Shown here piece by piece: positions 1 to 8,324 of a stretch of DNA of 64,000 nt. Each line of letters opens with the position of its first letter. Positions within the stretch are counted from its first letter, which is position 1. A program made the translations under genes and the position numbers. Source of the stretch: an uncultured bacterium (lineage in GTDB: Bacteria > Planctomycetota > UBA1135 > GCA-002686595). The notes beneath the pieces are model-generated. The model did no database searches. It saw only the letters and a list, made by a program, of their open reading frames with translations, and was not told the origin of the DNA. Location of the stretch: NCBI GenBank assembly GCA_937905825.1, contig CALCXM010000182.1, positions 27,634 to 91,633 of the forward strand, in the 5' to 3' direction.

Positions 1-145
1 GCCACATGGACAGCAGTGTGGGCGCGAGCCTCGCTCACGATTCCCGATGAAAGAGATCCGCTGTTCTGGCCGCTTCCCGATTCCGGTGGCCTGGGCAGTG
101 TCCGTACCCACTCGACTCCCCAGGCACCACTCCCCCACTATTCCT

Positions 146-1354
146 ATGCTCTCACCCTACCTGCAAGTTCCGATCGTCGTCCAACAGGCCATGACCACGC
201 TCTCCGCAAAGTGGTACAACGCTTTGGTCTCGGGGTCCGGCTTGAGCCGTTCTGAGTTCCAACTGGTTCAAGGCTATGGCGCGATCGGAACGACCTCCGA
301 GTCACTCTGGAGAATCCTCGATCAGGTTCCGCCCGATAGCTTTTGCCGCCGGCACGATCCGGCCAAGGCCCGCAGCTTTCTTGGGGCCTATTCTGACCTG
401 TCCGAGAACGCCATTGCCGGCGGAGCCCTGCGCTTCCGCAAGTGCATGGGGGATTTCTTCGCCCTCTGGGAAAACGATAAGGCCAACCTCGACCCGATGC
501 CGATCAGCGCGCTGCAGTGGGTGCGGGAGTTTGTCGATTGGGCCTGCGTCAGCCTTCCAAATGCGCTCACGCAGAAGTGCATCAATCACTACAAGACGGC
601 CCTGTTGGACCCGACCTTTTTGGCAGCCCACTTGTTGACTGCCTTCAAGTTCACCCAACGCACGGCCGCTGTGCCAGCCTTCACCCTGACATCCAGGAAG
701 CTCACTGAACTCCTGGACAGGTCGGAACCCCGATCGATCATGTTCAATAGCATGGACGCGCCGGGTTCCCTGGCCGGGGCCTGGTCCCAGGCTCAGGAAG
801 GCGGGACCTTCAATCTCTTCGGTGGTTCCCAAGGCACTGATCACATCGCTCCGACCCTCAAGCTCACGAATGCTGGGGTCAATGTTCGGTGCACCTTCCA
901 GAAGCTCGTGAGCGCCCAGGCCCGGCCCCTCGCGCGGCCGAGTTATGACCCGGACCTCAAGGATTGCACGCCCTGGTTCAGCCCCGCCGCCCTGCAAAGT
1001 TCCTACGAGTCGGGCCTCGAGCCAAGTTGGAACCCCAAGGCCATGGCCGATTGGGAATGGAACTTTGGTCCGAATGGGAACCTGCCACGGGCCTGTGTTG
1101 GCCTCGTCGTTGCGGACGGGATCAAGTTGACCTTGACCTCCAAAGCGGGCTTGACCGTCGACGAGCAGGTCGATTTCTCAAGGCATGCGAGCGAGGGGAT
1201 CTTCCCCTTCTTCAAGCGCTCCGGCGCAGAAGGCTGGGTCACCGATTGGAGCTTCGACCGGGCCGGGAACGCGATCGTTTCCTCATCCTGCAAGCCCGGC
1301 AACCCGCAACTGCTCGGGGTGCTCGTCAACGGGATCAGCGAGATGCTGGGGTGA
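146..1354 (+). CDS. Hypothetical protein, about 402 aa
   Basis: An open frame with good protein character that I cannot assign to a family. The frame is open from 47, but the first 33 residues are Arg/Pro-rich and look untranslated, so I favour the ATG at 146; the ATG at 191 is a third option. None has a convincing Shine-Dalgarno. The protein looks soluble and alpha/beta, without signal peptide or membrane segment. It is rich in Trp and has a motif-like middle part (FNSMDAPGSLAGAWSQAQ, then FNLFGGSQGTDH, about residues 200-245). It stands alone: upstream is the window edge and downstream is a convergent gene. Function unknown. Confidence 0.6.
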   Translation: MLSPYLQVPIVVQQAMTTLSAKWYNALVSGSGLSRSEFQLVQGYGAIGTTSESLWRILDQVPPDSFCRRHDPAKARSFLGAYSDLSENAIAGGALRFRKCMGDFFALWENDKANLDPMPISALQWVREFVDWACVSLPNALTQKCINHYKTALLDPTFLAAHLLTAFKFTQRTAAVPAFTLTSRKLTELLDRSEPRSIMFNSMDAPGSLAGAWSQAQEGGTFNLFGGSQGTDHIAPTLKLTNAGVNVRCTFQKLVSAQARPLARPSYDPDLKDCTPWFSPAALQSSYESGLEPSWNPKAMADWEWNFGPNGNLPRACVGLVVADGIKLTLTSKAGLTVDEQVDFSRHASEGIFPFFKRSGAEGWVTDWSFDRAGNAIVSSSCKPGNPQLLGVLVNGISEMLG

Positions 1355-1553
1355 AGTCCGCGCGCGTTGTCGGCGCACTGCGGAGAGCTGGGGCTGCTGC
1401 CTCGCGCTGGGCGCAGCAACGTGCGCAGCGGCACTTCAGGGTCGACGCTCCAAGCTCGGCCCCCGAGGAAAGAATCGGTCGCCGCAGGCGTCACTGCCAG
1501 GGCCTAGCAGCGATCCATGCGTGGCGACCGATCAATGCTGCGCCTTCGACGGC

Positions 1554-2618
1554 TTACTCTTCCTCAACCCGGGACCACTTGGAAGAGCCCGAAGTGAGCG
1601 TGTCCAATTCCATGTCCATCTCCATCTCCCCGAGAGTGATCGTTCCCGTGATGCGGGCCGCCATCTCCTTCCAGGTCATGGAACGACTGAAGCCTTCCTT
1701 CACGTCGAACTCGATCTTTGAGACAGACTCGAAGCCCTCTCCCTCCAGATCCGCTTCCACATCCATCTCCATCTCGCCTAGCATGAGATCCATCAACTCG
1801 ATCATCTTCTCCGACAGTCCAGAGGCGTCCAACTCATAAGTGAGCGTCTCGGTGAGATGGGCCACGGCACCCTTCTCCCCCAATTCTTCTAGGGTGCACG
1901 TTCCCGTACCGTTCATCTCCAAACCCGCGGCAGCGAAGGAGCGCTCGACGCTCCACTGCCCACCAACTTCGGGGCTCGTCTCGGGCAACATGGAGAAGAA
2001 CTGAGAGGCCAGCATGGCGGTCATGTCATCGGCGCCCACCATGATCCTGGCCGTGTCCGAGATCATCTTGGTGAGATCGGTGTCCCCCGGGAGATCGGCC
2101 AGTGGATCGCCCTCCATGCTTGCCTCGATCACCTCTCCCTGCGGAGTGAGCAACATCTCAAACTCCACAGCCATGGATCCGCGCACGAGTTCCTCAAAGA
2201 GCTCCTGCACGTCGTCGCCCGTGAGCAGGGGTAGGTCCGAGGTCAGAACCACATCGACAGTCACTTTACCTTCTTCGTCGCGCTCTCCAAGCAGCTCCAC
2301 ATCGAACATGGCTGACTCCTTCGCCATCTCGAAGCGGTTGACCGTGATCTTCAACAGCATGTTGCCCTCTTCGGTCACATCCGCCACGTGCACCAAGTGG
2401 ACGGTTGTGTTGTCCTGGTCTTCCTCTTGCTCCTGGTCCATGGTGACCGTCTTGCTCGAGACGCTCGAGCTCGTCTCCACAAGATAGGACGCGCCTTCCT
2501 TTAGCTTCCAAGCAAGCTTGACGGTTTCGACGGGGATTGCCGGAACAGAGCGAGTGGAAGGTTGGGTCGAGAGCAAACCAACGGCGAGCGTGAGGGAGGC
2601 GAGAGTTGCGAAGTTCAT
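1554..2618 (-). CDS. Secreted DUF6263-like hypothetical protein
   Basis: 354 aa with an N-terminal signal peptide (MNFATLASLTLAVGLLS, cleavage probably near residue 20-25). The mature part is very acidic and Met/Glu-rich, with repeated strands such as GEMEMDMELDTLT and LGEMEMDVEADLEGEG, suggesting a beta-rich exported fold. The pattern of WKLKEGASYLVE near the start, a central threshold-like region and a C-terminal MTGTITLGEMEM-type strand resembles DUF6263 proteins common in planctomycetes and bacteroidetes; that assignment is from memory. It lies 90 bp downstream of kynB on the same strand, without overlap, so it may be a separate transcription unit. Confidence 0.7.
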   Translation of the reverse strand: MNFATLASLTLAVGLLSTQPSTRSVPAIPVETVKLAWKLKEGASYLVETSSSVSSKTVTMDQEQEEDQDNTTVHLVHVADVTEEGNMLLKITVNRFEMAKESAMFDVELLGERDEEGKVTVDVVLTSDLPLLTGDDVQELFEELVRGSMAVEFEMLLTPQGEVIEASMEGDPLADLPGDTDLTKMISDTARIMVGADDMTAMLASQFFSMLPETSPEVGGQWSVERSFAAAGLEMNGTGTCTLEELGEKGAVAHLTETLTYELDASGLSEKMIELMDLMLGEMEMDVEADLEGEGFESVSKIEFDVKEGFSRSMTWKEMAARITGTITLGEMEMDMELDTLTSGSSKWSRVEEE

Positions 2619-2708
2619 CGTGCTTTGGGTGGCTGGTGTTTCAGAAGTTGTCTGGCGAGAATCCGGGGGCCTCGCCGCAGGTCGTTCCTGCAGCCAGACC
2701 CCCGACGG

Positions 2709-3338
2709 TCAGTCCGTGGGCAGCAAGGCCGCACGCACAGGGGAAGCGTCGGCTCCCTCAAGTTTTAGTGGGAGCGCGATCAAGAGGTAGTTGCCCGGCG
2801 CCACGTCCTTCAAGACGATGCCCTCGAGCACGGCCAGGTCGCGGCGCAAGAGCACTTGATGGGACTCCAAGACCTTGTCCGAAAAGAGATCTGCCGAGGG
2901 TGTATCGATACCGACCAAGCGCACACCGCGATCCGCAAGCCAATCCAACAGCTCCGCCGAGAAGGCGACGAAGTCCTCGTTGAAGTTCTCCGGGTCGGGA
3001 AAGGAACTCGTCTTGAAGAGCACCCGTTCGGATCGAGGCTCTTGCGCTAGGTGGTTGGGACGAATGCGCTCGCCGCGGGGCACATCCACCTCGAGCACTT
3101 CGCAGGGACCGTAGTAACGGTCAAGCGAACGCTGCTCCATGGTCTCGCCATCGAGGCCGTAGTGGCTCGGCGCGTCCGTGTGCGCACCGAGATGCAGCGT
3201 GCCGTGGATTTCACCGAGATCGATGATCGCCCCGTCCGCCATGGCCAGGTTCTTCTTGTAGGTGTAGGGGGTGTCCCCGGGCCAAACTCCGATGCGCGCT
3301 GAGACAACCGGAGTGATGTCGATCAAGCGCGTGCTCAT
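2709..3338 (-). CDS. kynB: Kynurenine formamidase (cyclase family)
   Basis: 209 aa, the usual length of bacterial KynB. It should hydrolyse N-formyl-L-kynurenine to L-kynurenine and formate, the second step of tryptophan catabolism. The metal-binding signature of the cyclase/KynB family is complete: His49, His53, Asp55 and His59 in LHLGAHTDAPSHY. The N-terminus (LIDITPVVSARIGVWPGDTPY) and VGIDTPSADLF near residue 140 are also typical. It is the last gene of the operon; its ATG overlaps the stop of the dioxygenase-deaminase fusion gene in an ATGA (3335-3338), implying translational coupling. The presence of tryptophan 2,3-dioxygenase at the other end of the operon supports the specific function over a generic cyclase. 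Confidence 0.88.
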   Translation of the reverse strand: MSTRLIDITPVVSARIGVWPGDTPYTYKKNLAMADGAIIDLGEIHGTLHLGAHTDAPSHYGLDGETMEQRSLDRYYGPCEVLEVDVPRGERIRPNHLAQEPRSERVLFKTSSFPDPENFNEDFVAFSAELLDWLADRGVRLVGIDTPSADLFSDKVLESHQVLLRRDLAVLEGIVLKDVAPGNYLLIALPLKLEGADASPVRAALLPTD

Positions 3339-4798
3339 CCGACCGTCGCCGTCCCCGCCGCTGCGAGAACTTTGAACTCCACCGCGATCGGTGTTGGCAA
3401 TGCGCGCACGGCAATCGTGGTGCGCGCTGCGCCGACGCCTTGGAAAGCCTCGGTATAGGCACGGTTGAAACCCTCGAAGTCACGATCCATGTCCACCAGG
3501 AAGACGGTCACGTCGAGCACGTTTTCCAAGGTCGAGCCCGAGGCTTCCAAGACGCTTTTGACGTTTCCGATGACCGCCTTGGTTTGCAGGTAAATGTCAT
3601 AGTCGAGCTTGTTGCCCTGCTTGTCGTGAATCGGTCCGCCGGGGATCGAGTCGTCCGCTGCCTGGCGTGGACCGACGCCCGAGAGGTAGAGCAAGTCGCC
3701 CACACGCCTAGCGTGAGGATAGGCGCCGACGGGTTTAGGCGCGGCGTTGGTGCGCAGGGCGCCACCGGGTTCGCCTGCGGGAACCTCGTGCACCGAGGCG
3801 GCCCCGGCGCGTTCCACCTGCGTGGTCGAGGTCGTGGTCGTGGCTGAAGCGGGAGTCGCTTTGGCTTTGCTGACCGCCGGTGTCTCCACCGAGCCCAACA
3901 CGCTGCGCTCTCCGCCGAAGACCTCCACATCGCCCTCGTCGTACTCCTTGTCACCGACCTTCGAAACGGATGGGGTCAAAGAAACCACCGCGCCACCAGT
4001 TCCGTGCAAAGCCTCGTAGGCCAGCACTTCTCCAGCGTAGTCGTTGTGGGCTCCCATGACGGCGGACAGCCACCACATGGACTTGAAGTTGACGACCTTC
4101 GGGATGCGGATCTGTTTGTGTATCTCGCGGCTGAGTTGCGCCACGTCCTCGAGTCGGCCCTCGCCCAGGAATTCCAAGACTTTGCGGTTCCACTCGTCGT
4201 CCTTGTCGGAATGGATGCGATCCTCTTCTGGCTTGATGAACTTGGTGAAGAGCCGGTTGGAAAGGGTCATGACGACCACCACCACCGCCTTCTTGTTTTG
4301 GGCCTTCAGAGCGTCCACCACGGACTTGCCGAGCACGACGGTCTCGCTGCGATCCGAGTACACGTTGCTCGAGAGGATCACCGCCGGCAGCTCGTTGTTC
4401 GGGTTGAGCATTTTCAGCGCCACAACGGAACCCGTGTCGATCGGAAAGCCCTCGTAGTCGATCGTGCGCGCCGTCAAGGCGCGGGCTTCTGCACAATCGC
4501 GCAGCTCCTTGGCCAGTTCCGTGTCCATGCGGAACTTGTAGGGAATCGATCCAAGGTCGTGGAACAGCTCGTCCACATGAACCCACTCGGGTTCCGGTCG
4601 CGCTTGGATCTGGTGACCGATAATGGACGGCCACATGGTCGAGTACACGATCAAGACGTCGGCGTCGCTGGCGGCGATCTCCTTGCGAGCCTTCTCAAAG
4701 GCGTCTCGCAAGCGTCCGTAACCGGGGTTCGCTTCGGGTGTCAGCAGAGGGTGTGGCAAACCGGGGACGATCAGTCCCTTTAAGACGGGGTGACTCAT
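3335..4798 (-). CDS. Fusion: 2-aminophenol dioxygenase alpha-like subunit + 2-aminomuconate deaminase (RidA type)
   Basis: 487 aa in two parts. Residues about 1-280 are a class III (LigB-type) extradiol dioxygenase domain resembling the non-catalytic alpha subunit AmnA. The motif matching the second metal histidine reads YSTMWPS, with Met in place of His, and the catalytic-His motif reads MTLSNRLF, with Asn in place of His. A Thr/Ala/Ser-rich linker (about 305-345) follows. Residues about 350-487 match 2-aminomuconate deaminases of the RidA/YjgF fold (AYPHARRVGDLLYLSGV, GARTTIAVRALPTP). These deaminases convert 2-aminomuconate to 4-oxalocrotonate and ammonia. The ATG overlaps the stop of the catalytic subunit gene by 4 bp (4795-4798). 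In known nitrobenzene/2-aminophenol pathways these are separate genes, so the fusion is unusual. Confidence 0.85.
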   Translation of the reverse strand: MSHPVLKGLIVPGLPHPLLTPEANPGYGRLRDAFEKARKEIAASDADVLIVYSTMWPSIIGHQIQARPEPEWVHVDELFHDLGSIPYKFRMDTELAKELRDCAEARALTARTIDYEGFPIDTGSVVALKMLNPNNELPAVILSSNVYSDRSETVVLGKSVVDALKAQNKKAVVVVVMTLSNRLFTKFIKPEEDRIHSDKDDEWNRKVLEFLGEGRLEDVAQLSREIHKQIRIPKVVNFKSMWWLSAVMGAHNDYAGEVLAYEALHGTGGAVVSLTPSVSKVGDKEYDEGDVEVFGGERSVLGSVETPAVSKAKATPASATTTTSTTQVERAGAASVHEVPAGEPGGALRTNAAPKPVGAYPHARRVGDLLYLSGVGPRQAADDSIPGGPIHDKQGNKLDYDIYLQTKAVIGNVKSVLEASGSTLENVLDVTVFLVDMDRDFEGFNRAYTEAFQGVGAARTTIAVRALPTPIAVEFKVLAAAGTATVG

Positions 4799-5691
4799 CG
4801 GGCCAACGCTCCTTTGGGATACCAGCCGGCAACCGCGTTGCCGGTTCCGATCACGGTGCCGTAGGCGTACACCTCACCGGGTTCTTCCGGGTACTCCATG
4901 GCCGCCATCAGCCAGGCGAAGCTGCCCGCGTCCATTTCTGAAATCGACTGGGTGATGAACTCGGGCATGATGTCGATCATCTGACGGGTTTGACCTTTCT
5001 TGATCATGTCGATCATTTGCATGTCCCACAGGTAGAGCGCGTGGCTTGATACGTGTTCCATGCTCATGTCCTCGGGGATTTCAGACTCCGAGGTGAAGTG
5101 GCGGTGGGAGAGGGAACTGCTGCTGAGCAGGGCGGCGCGCTTGCCGAGTTTCTCGACCGCCTTGCGCGTCGCGTTGCCCAATGCCGCGGCCATCTCTTGC
5201 ATGACTTCGACCCCGTAGTAGGACGCCGAGCGGTTCGAAGAGATCGAAACAATCGGCAAGTCCCAGGCGGGCCGCGTCAGGTGGCAGGAGACGATCGTGC
5301 CGTAGTCCACCCGGAAATCCGGGTTGCGCATCATCTTCATCTCGAGCCCCGCGTCCACAGCCTCGTCATGAATGGCCTCCGCCAGCTCCACGTCCACGTT
5401 CATCTCGTAGCTGTAGCGGAAGAGGTTCGGGAAGATCGGATCGACCGAGAGCGACTTGAAGTGCGGAACCCCAAGCAAGTGAGTCCCGACGTAAGTCTGC
5501 CAGTGCGGCGAGTGCACGATCAACACGTCCGGCTTGGTGGCCGCGACGTCCGCGCGCATGCGTTCGTAACCCCAGCGCAAGCCCTCCCAACCACACTCAG
5601 CGGTCGGTTCGTTCTGGGGCGGATTCTCCGCGTAAATCAGATGGGGCGGGTGAGGCGCCAGGGCCCCGGCCACGATGCGTCCTTCGGTCAT
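4795..5691 (-). CDS. amnB: Class III extradiol ring-cleavage dioxygenase, catalytic subunit (2-aminophenol 1,6-dioxygenase beta-like)
   Basis: 298 aa LigB-superfamily dioxygenase. The Fe(II) ligands His14 (APHPPH), His63 (HSPHW) and Glu252 (ISEMDAG), the catalytic His196 (SLSHRHF) and Tyr130 (VDYGT) are all present. Their spacing matches the residues I recall for 2-aminophenol 1,6-dioxygenase, offset by one. It should open an o-aminophenol-type ring to an aminomuconic semialdehyde. The true substrate here could be 3-hydroxyanthranilate or another kynurenine-derived aminophenol, since tryptophan dioxygenase and kynurenine formamidase are in the same operon. It sits 12 bp after the aldehyde dehydrogenase gene and overlaps the alpha-deaminase fusion gene. 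Confidence 0.88.
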   Translation of the reverse strand: MTEGRIVAGALAPHPPHLIYAENPPQNEPTAECGWEGLRWGYERMRADVAATKPDVLIVHSPHWQTYVGTHLLGVPHFKSLSVDPIFPNLFRYSYEMNVDVELAEAIHDEAVDAGLEMKMMRNPDFRVDYGTIVSCHLTRPAWDLPIVSISSNRSASYYGVEVMQEMAAALGNATRKAVEKLGKRAALLSSSSLSHRHFTSESEIPEDMSMEHVSSHALYLWDMQMIDMIKKGQTRQMIDIMPEFITQSISEMDAGSFAWLMAAMEYPEEPGEVYAYGTVIGTGNAVAGWYPKGALAR

Positions 5692-5703
5692 GACAGTTCG
5701 TTC

Positions 5704-7179
5704 TTAAAGTTGAATGCAGATGTTGCGGCTTTCGCTGAAGAACTCGAGGGAGTGTCGTCCCCCCTCGCGGCCGACGCCGCTGTCCTTCATGCCGCCAAAG
5801 GGCACGCGCAAATCACGGAGCAGCCAGGTATTCACCCACACCATGCCGCTCTCGATTCGCTCGGAGACGCGGTGGGCGCGGGAAAGGTTCGTGGTCCAAA
5901 CGGATGCGGCCAAGCCGTAACGCACGCCGTTCGCGATCTCCAAAGCTTCCTCTTCCGTATCGAAGGGATGCAGAGTCACAAGAGGACCAAAGATCTCCTC
6001 GGTAGAGCAGCGGCTGTTGGGCCCGAGGCCTTCAACCACGGTGGGTTCGAAGAACGCGCCTTCGGAGAACTCCCCGTCGAGCTGGGGACGCTTGCCCCCG
6101 CAGAGAATCGTCCCGCCTTCTTCAATGGCGAGCTTGGCGTAGCTCTCCACTTTGTCGCGGTGCCCAAGGCTGATCAGGGAACCAAACGAGGTAGCGGGGT
6201 CTTGCGGGTTCCCAGGCTTGAGGGCCTTGACGCGTTCGACGAAGGCATCGCGGAAGCGCTCGTAGATCGGGCGTTCGATCAAGAGCCGCGAGCCGCACAG
6301 GCAAACCTGGCCTTGGTTCGCAAAGGCGGCGCGCACGACGCCTTCGACGGTTGTCTCAAAGTCGCAATCCGCGAAGACCACGGTCGGGTTCTTTCCGCCG
6401 AGTTCCAAGGAGAGCTTCTTGAACATGGGAGCGGCGGTGGCTGCGACCCGGCCGCCGGTCATGGTTCCGCCGGTGAAAGAGATGCCTTGGATCTGTTCGT
6501 GCTCGACGATGGCTTGCCCGGCTTCCGCGCCGAGACCATGAACGAGGTTGAAGACTCCCGCCGGCGCATCCACGTCCTTGAAGACTTCCGCTAAGGCGGT
6601 TGCCGTCAAGGGAGTCAACTCAGAGGGCTTGGCAATCACCGCGTTGCCCATGGCGATCGCGGGAGCCGTCTTCCAACTCAAGAGGTAGAGCGGCAAGTTC
6701 CAGGGGGTGATCAAACCGAAGGTCCCCACGGGGCGCCGCAAGGTGTAGTTCAACGCGCCCTGCATGGGATGGCAGCTGGTGCTTTGGTGGCGAACCGCGC
6801 CGGCGAAGAACCGAAAGTTCGCGATGGCCCGGGGGATGTCCACGCTCTTGGCGAGGGAGATCGGCTTGCCGGTGTCGCGTGACTCGAGTTCCGCGAAGTC
6901 GTCCAAGCGCGCTTCGATCCTGTTCGCGATGCGCTCGAGCAAGTCAGCGCGCTCGGCGTCCGAGGACTTGCCCCAGGCCGCGGCTCGCGCGCTGTTCGCC
7001 GCTTGCACGGCAACTTGAACATCCGCTGCGTTCGAGCGCGGAATCAGGGCCAGGGTCTCGTTGCGCGCGGGGTCCAGGTTCGGAAGAGTTTCACCACTCG
7101 CGCTTGGCAGGAATTCTCCACCGATGAAGTTGTGCACCTTGTTCCCTTGCGCGTGCGGCAAGAGGCGCAGAGCACTCAA
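5704..7179 (-). CDS. Aldehyde dehydrogenase, 2-aminomuconic/2-hydroxymuconic semialdehyde dehydrogenase type
   Basis: 491 aa, full-length NAD(P)-dependent aldehyde dehydrogenase. The Rossmann region shows ITPWNLPLYLLSWK, AKPSELTPLTA and SFTGGTMTG. The general base Glu is in LSLELGGKNP and the nucleophilic Cys in NQGQVCLCGSR. The C-terminus (EIFGPLVTLHPF, VPFGGMKDSGVGREGG) is typical of the muconic-semialdehyde branch (AmnC/DmpC/XylG). It should oxidise 2-aminomuconic 6-semialdehyde to 2-aminomuconate, between the ring-cleavage dioxygenase and the deaminase encoded next to it. Its ATG overlaps the stop of the asparaginase-like gene (7176-7179). Confidence 0.9.
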   Translation of the reverse strand: MSALRLLPHAQGNKVHNFIGGEFLPSASGETLPNLDPARNETLALIPRSNAADVQVAVQAANSARAAAWGKSSDAERADLLERIANRIEARLDDFAELESRDTGKPISLAKSVDIPRAIANFRFFAGAVRHQSTSCHPMQGALNYTLRRPVGTFGLITPWNLPLYLLSWKTAPAIAMGNAVIAKPSELTPLTATALAEVFKDVDAPAGVFNLVHGLGAEAGQAIVEHEQIQGISFTGGTMTGGRVAATAAPMFKKLSLELGGKNPTVVFADCDFETTVEGVVRAAFANQGQVCLCGSRLLIERPIYERFRDAFVERVKALKPGNPQDPATSFGSLISLGHRDKVESYAKLAIEEGGTILCGGKRPQLDGEFSEGAFFEPTVVEGLGPNSRCSTEEIFGPLVTLHPFDTEEEALEIANGVRYGLAASVWTTNLSRAHRVSERIESGMVWVNTWLLRDLRVPFGGMKDSGVGREGGRHSLEFFSESRNICIQL

Positions 7180-8324
7180 GACATCCTCCCAAAGCCACTG
7201 TCGCGATACTGGCTATAGTCGTAGTACCAACGATCCTCGTCGGGATCCCATTCGTTCCATGTGGGATGCTCTTCCAAGCGATCCACCAGGTGCGGCGGAA
7301 CCACGCCGGGAACCAGGAACGCCTTCTGACGATGGAGCGAGTAGGGATTGCGCAGATCGAAACCGAGCACGCCGAGCACAGCCCGCGCCACGTACCAAGT
7401 CGCTTGGCTGTTCCAGCCGTGAGCAATCTTGATCACCACGCCCAAACCCTTGGGGTAGTCCGGGTGTTCGATAGCGAGACCCAGCAAGCCGTCGGCGCCC
7501 TCCTTGGCGATGACCTTGCCATCGCAGGCCTTCAGGATGGAACTGTCCAAGCGGTTGAAGCCGCCGATCAAGTCGGGGTGACGCACCATCGCTTCCCAGA
7601 CCCAGTCTTCGTCCTTCTCGGTCACGAGGCGTGCGTAGAGCCGCGCCAGTTCGTTGACGGTGTTCGAAGTTGTCGGCAAACCGCAACCGTCCCGGGCCAC
7701 GCGCAAGGGTTCCCAGTCTGCGCCAAGCGTGCGGCGCAACACTTGCAGGTAAGCGTCGAACAGCGGGTGCTGGGGCAAGGTGTAGCCCGCGCGGTTCCAG
7801 CCCTTCAAACGACATCCGCGCAAGAGGGCCGCGTGCTCGCCGGAGCAGCAGTGGTACCAACGGCGACGGCGACGCACTTGACGGCCGAACTGCACTAGGG
7901 GCACATCCAAGGGCGTCAGCATCAAGCCGTGCTCTTGCTCGCTGAGAATTGACTGGGCCGCGGCCACGTGTTCCGTGTCGCCGTTGTGGGATGCCACTGC
8001 GATCGCCTTTTGCTTCCACGTGAGCACGGAATCCAGTTCAGGAGCCAAGCCCTTGATCATGAAGGGCTTCATCATGCTGCGGCCATAGCAAAGAACGTTG
8101 CCGCCAAAGCTGTGCACAATGTCATCGCCGGAAGCCCATGCCACAGCCCCGTGCACAGTGGTCTCGCTCACGTCGTTGCGACGGTAATCCAAGAGCGGTT
8201 CCCAGGCCACGTCGCGGCCCGTTGGAATGCCTGCGTGCTTCTCGCCGAGCACGGTCTTCGGGTAGACCGCGCTGCCCGGCCGGCCGGGGGTCACGGCCGA
8301 AGGTTGCTTTTGATGTTCGCTCAA
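7176..8324 (-). CDS. Asparaginase II family (AnsA/Pfam Asparaginase_II-like) protein
   Basis: 382 aa. The diagnostic family blocks are present in order: SMMKPFMIKGL, VASHNGDTEHV, CCSGEHAALLRGC, DGCGLPTTSNTVNELARLYA, GGFNRLDSSILKACDGKVIAKEGADGLLGLAI. The CSGEH block corresponds to the NCSGKHAGML motif of asparaginase II enzymes. The C-terminus carries about 70 extra residues ending in a Trp/Tyr-rich tail. It is embedded between the LLM flavoprotein and the aldehyde dehydrogenase with 4-bp overlaps on both sides, so it belongs to the aromatic catabolic operon. No step of the known pathway needs an asparaginase; it may be a repurposed amide/C-N hydrolase. That role is inference. Confidence 0.75.
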   Translation of the reverse strand: MSEHQKQPSAVTPGRPGSAVYPKTVLGEKHAGIPTGRDVAWEPLLDYRRNDVSETTVHGAVAWASGDDIVHSFGGNVLCYGRSMMKPFMIKGLAPELDSVLTWKQKAIAVASHNGDTEHVAAAQSILSEQEHGLMLTPLDVPLVQFGRQVRRRRRWYHCCSGEHAALLRGCRLKGWNRAGYTLPQHPLFDAYLQVLRRTLGADWEPLRVARDGCGLPTTSNTVNELARLYARLVTEKDEDWVWEAMVRHPDLIGGFNRLDSSILKACDGKVIAKEGADGLLGLAIEHPDYPKGLGVVIKIAHGWNSQATWYVARAVLGVLGFDLRNPYSLHRQKAFLVPGVVPPHLVDRLEEHPTWNEWDPDEDRWYYDYSQYRDSGFGRMS

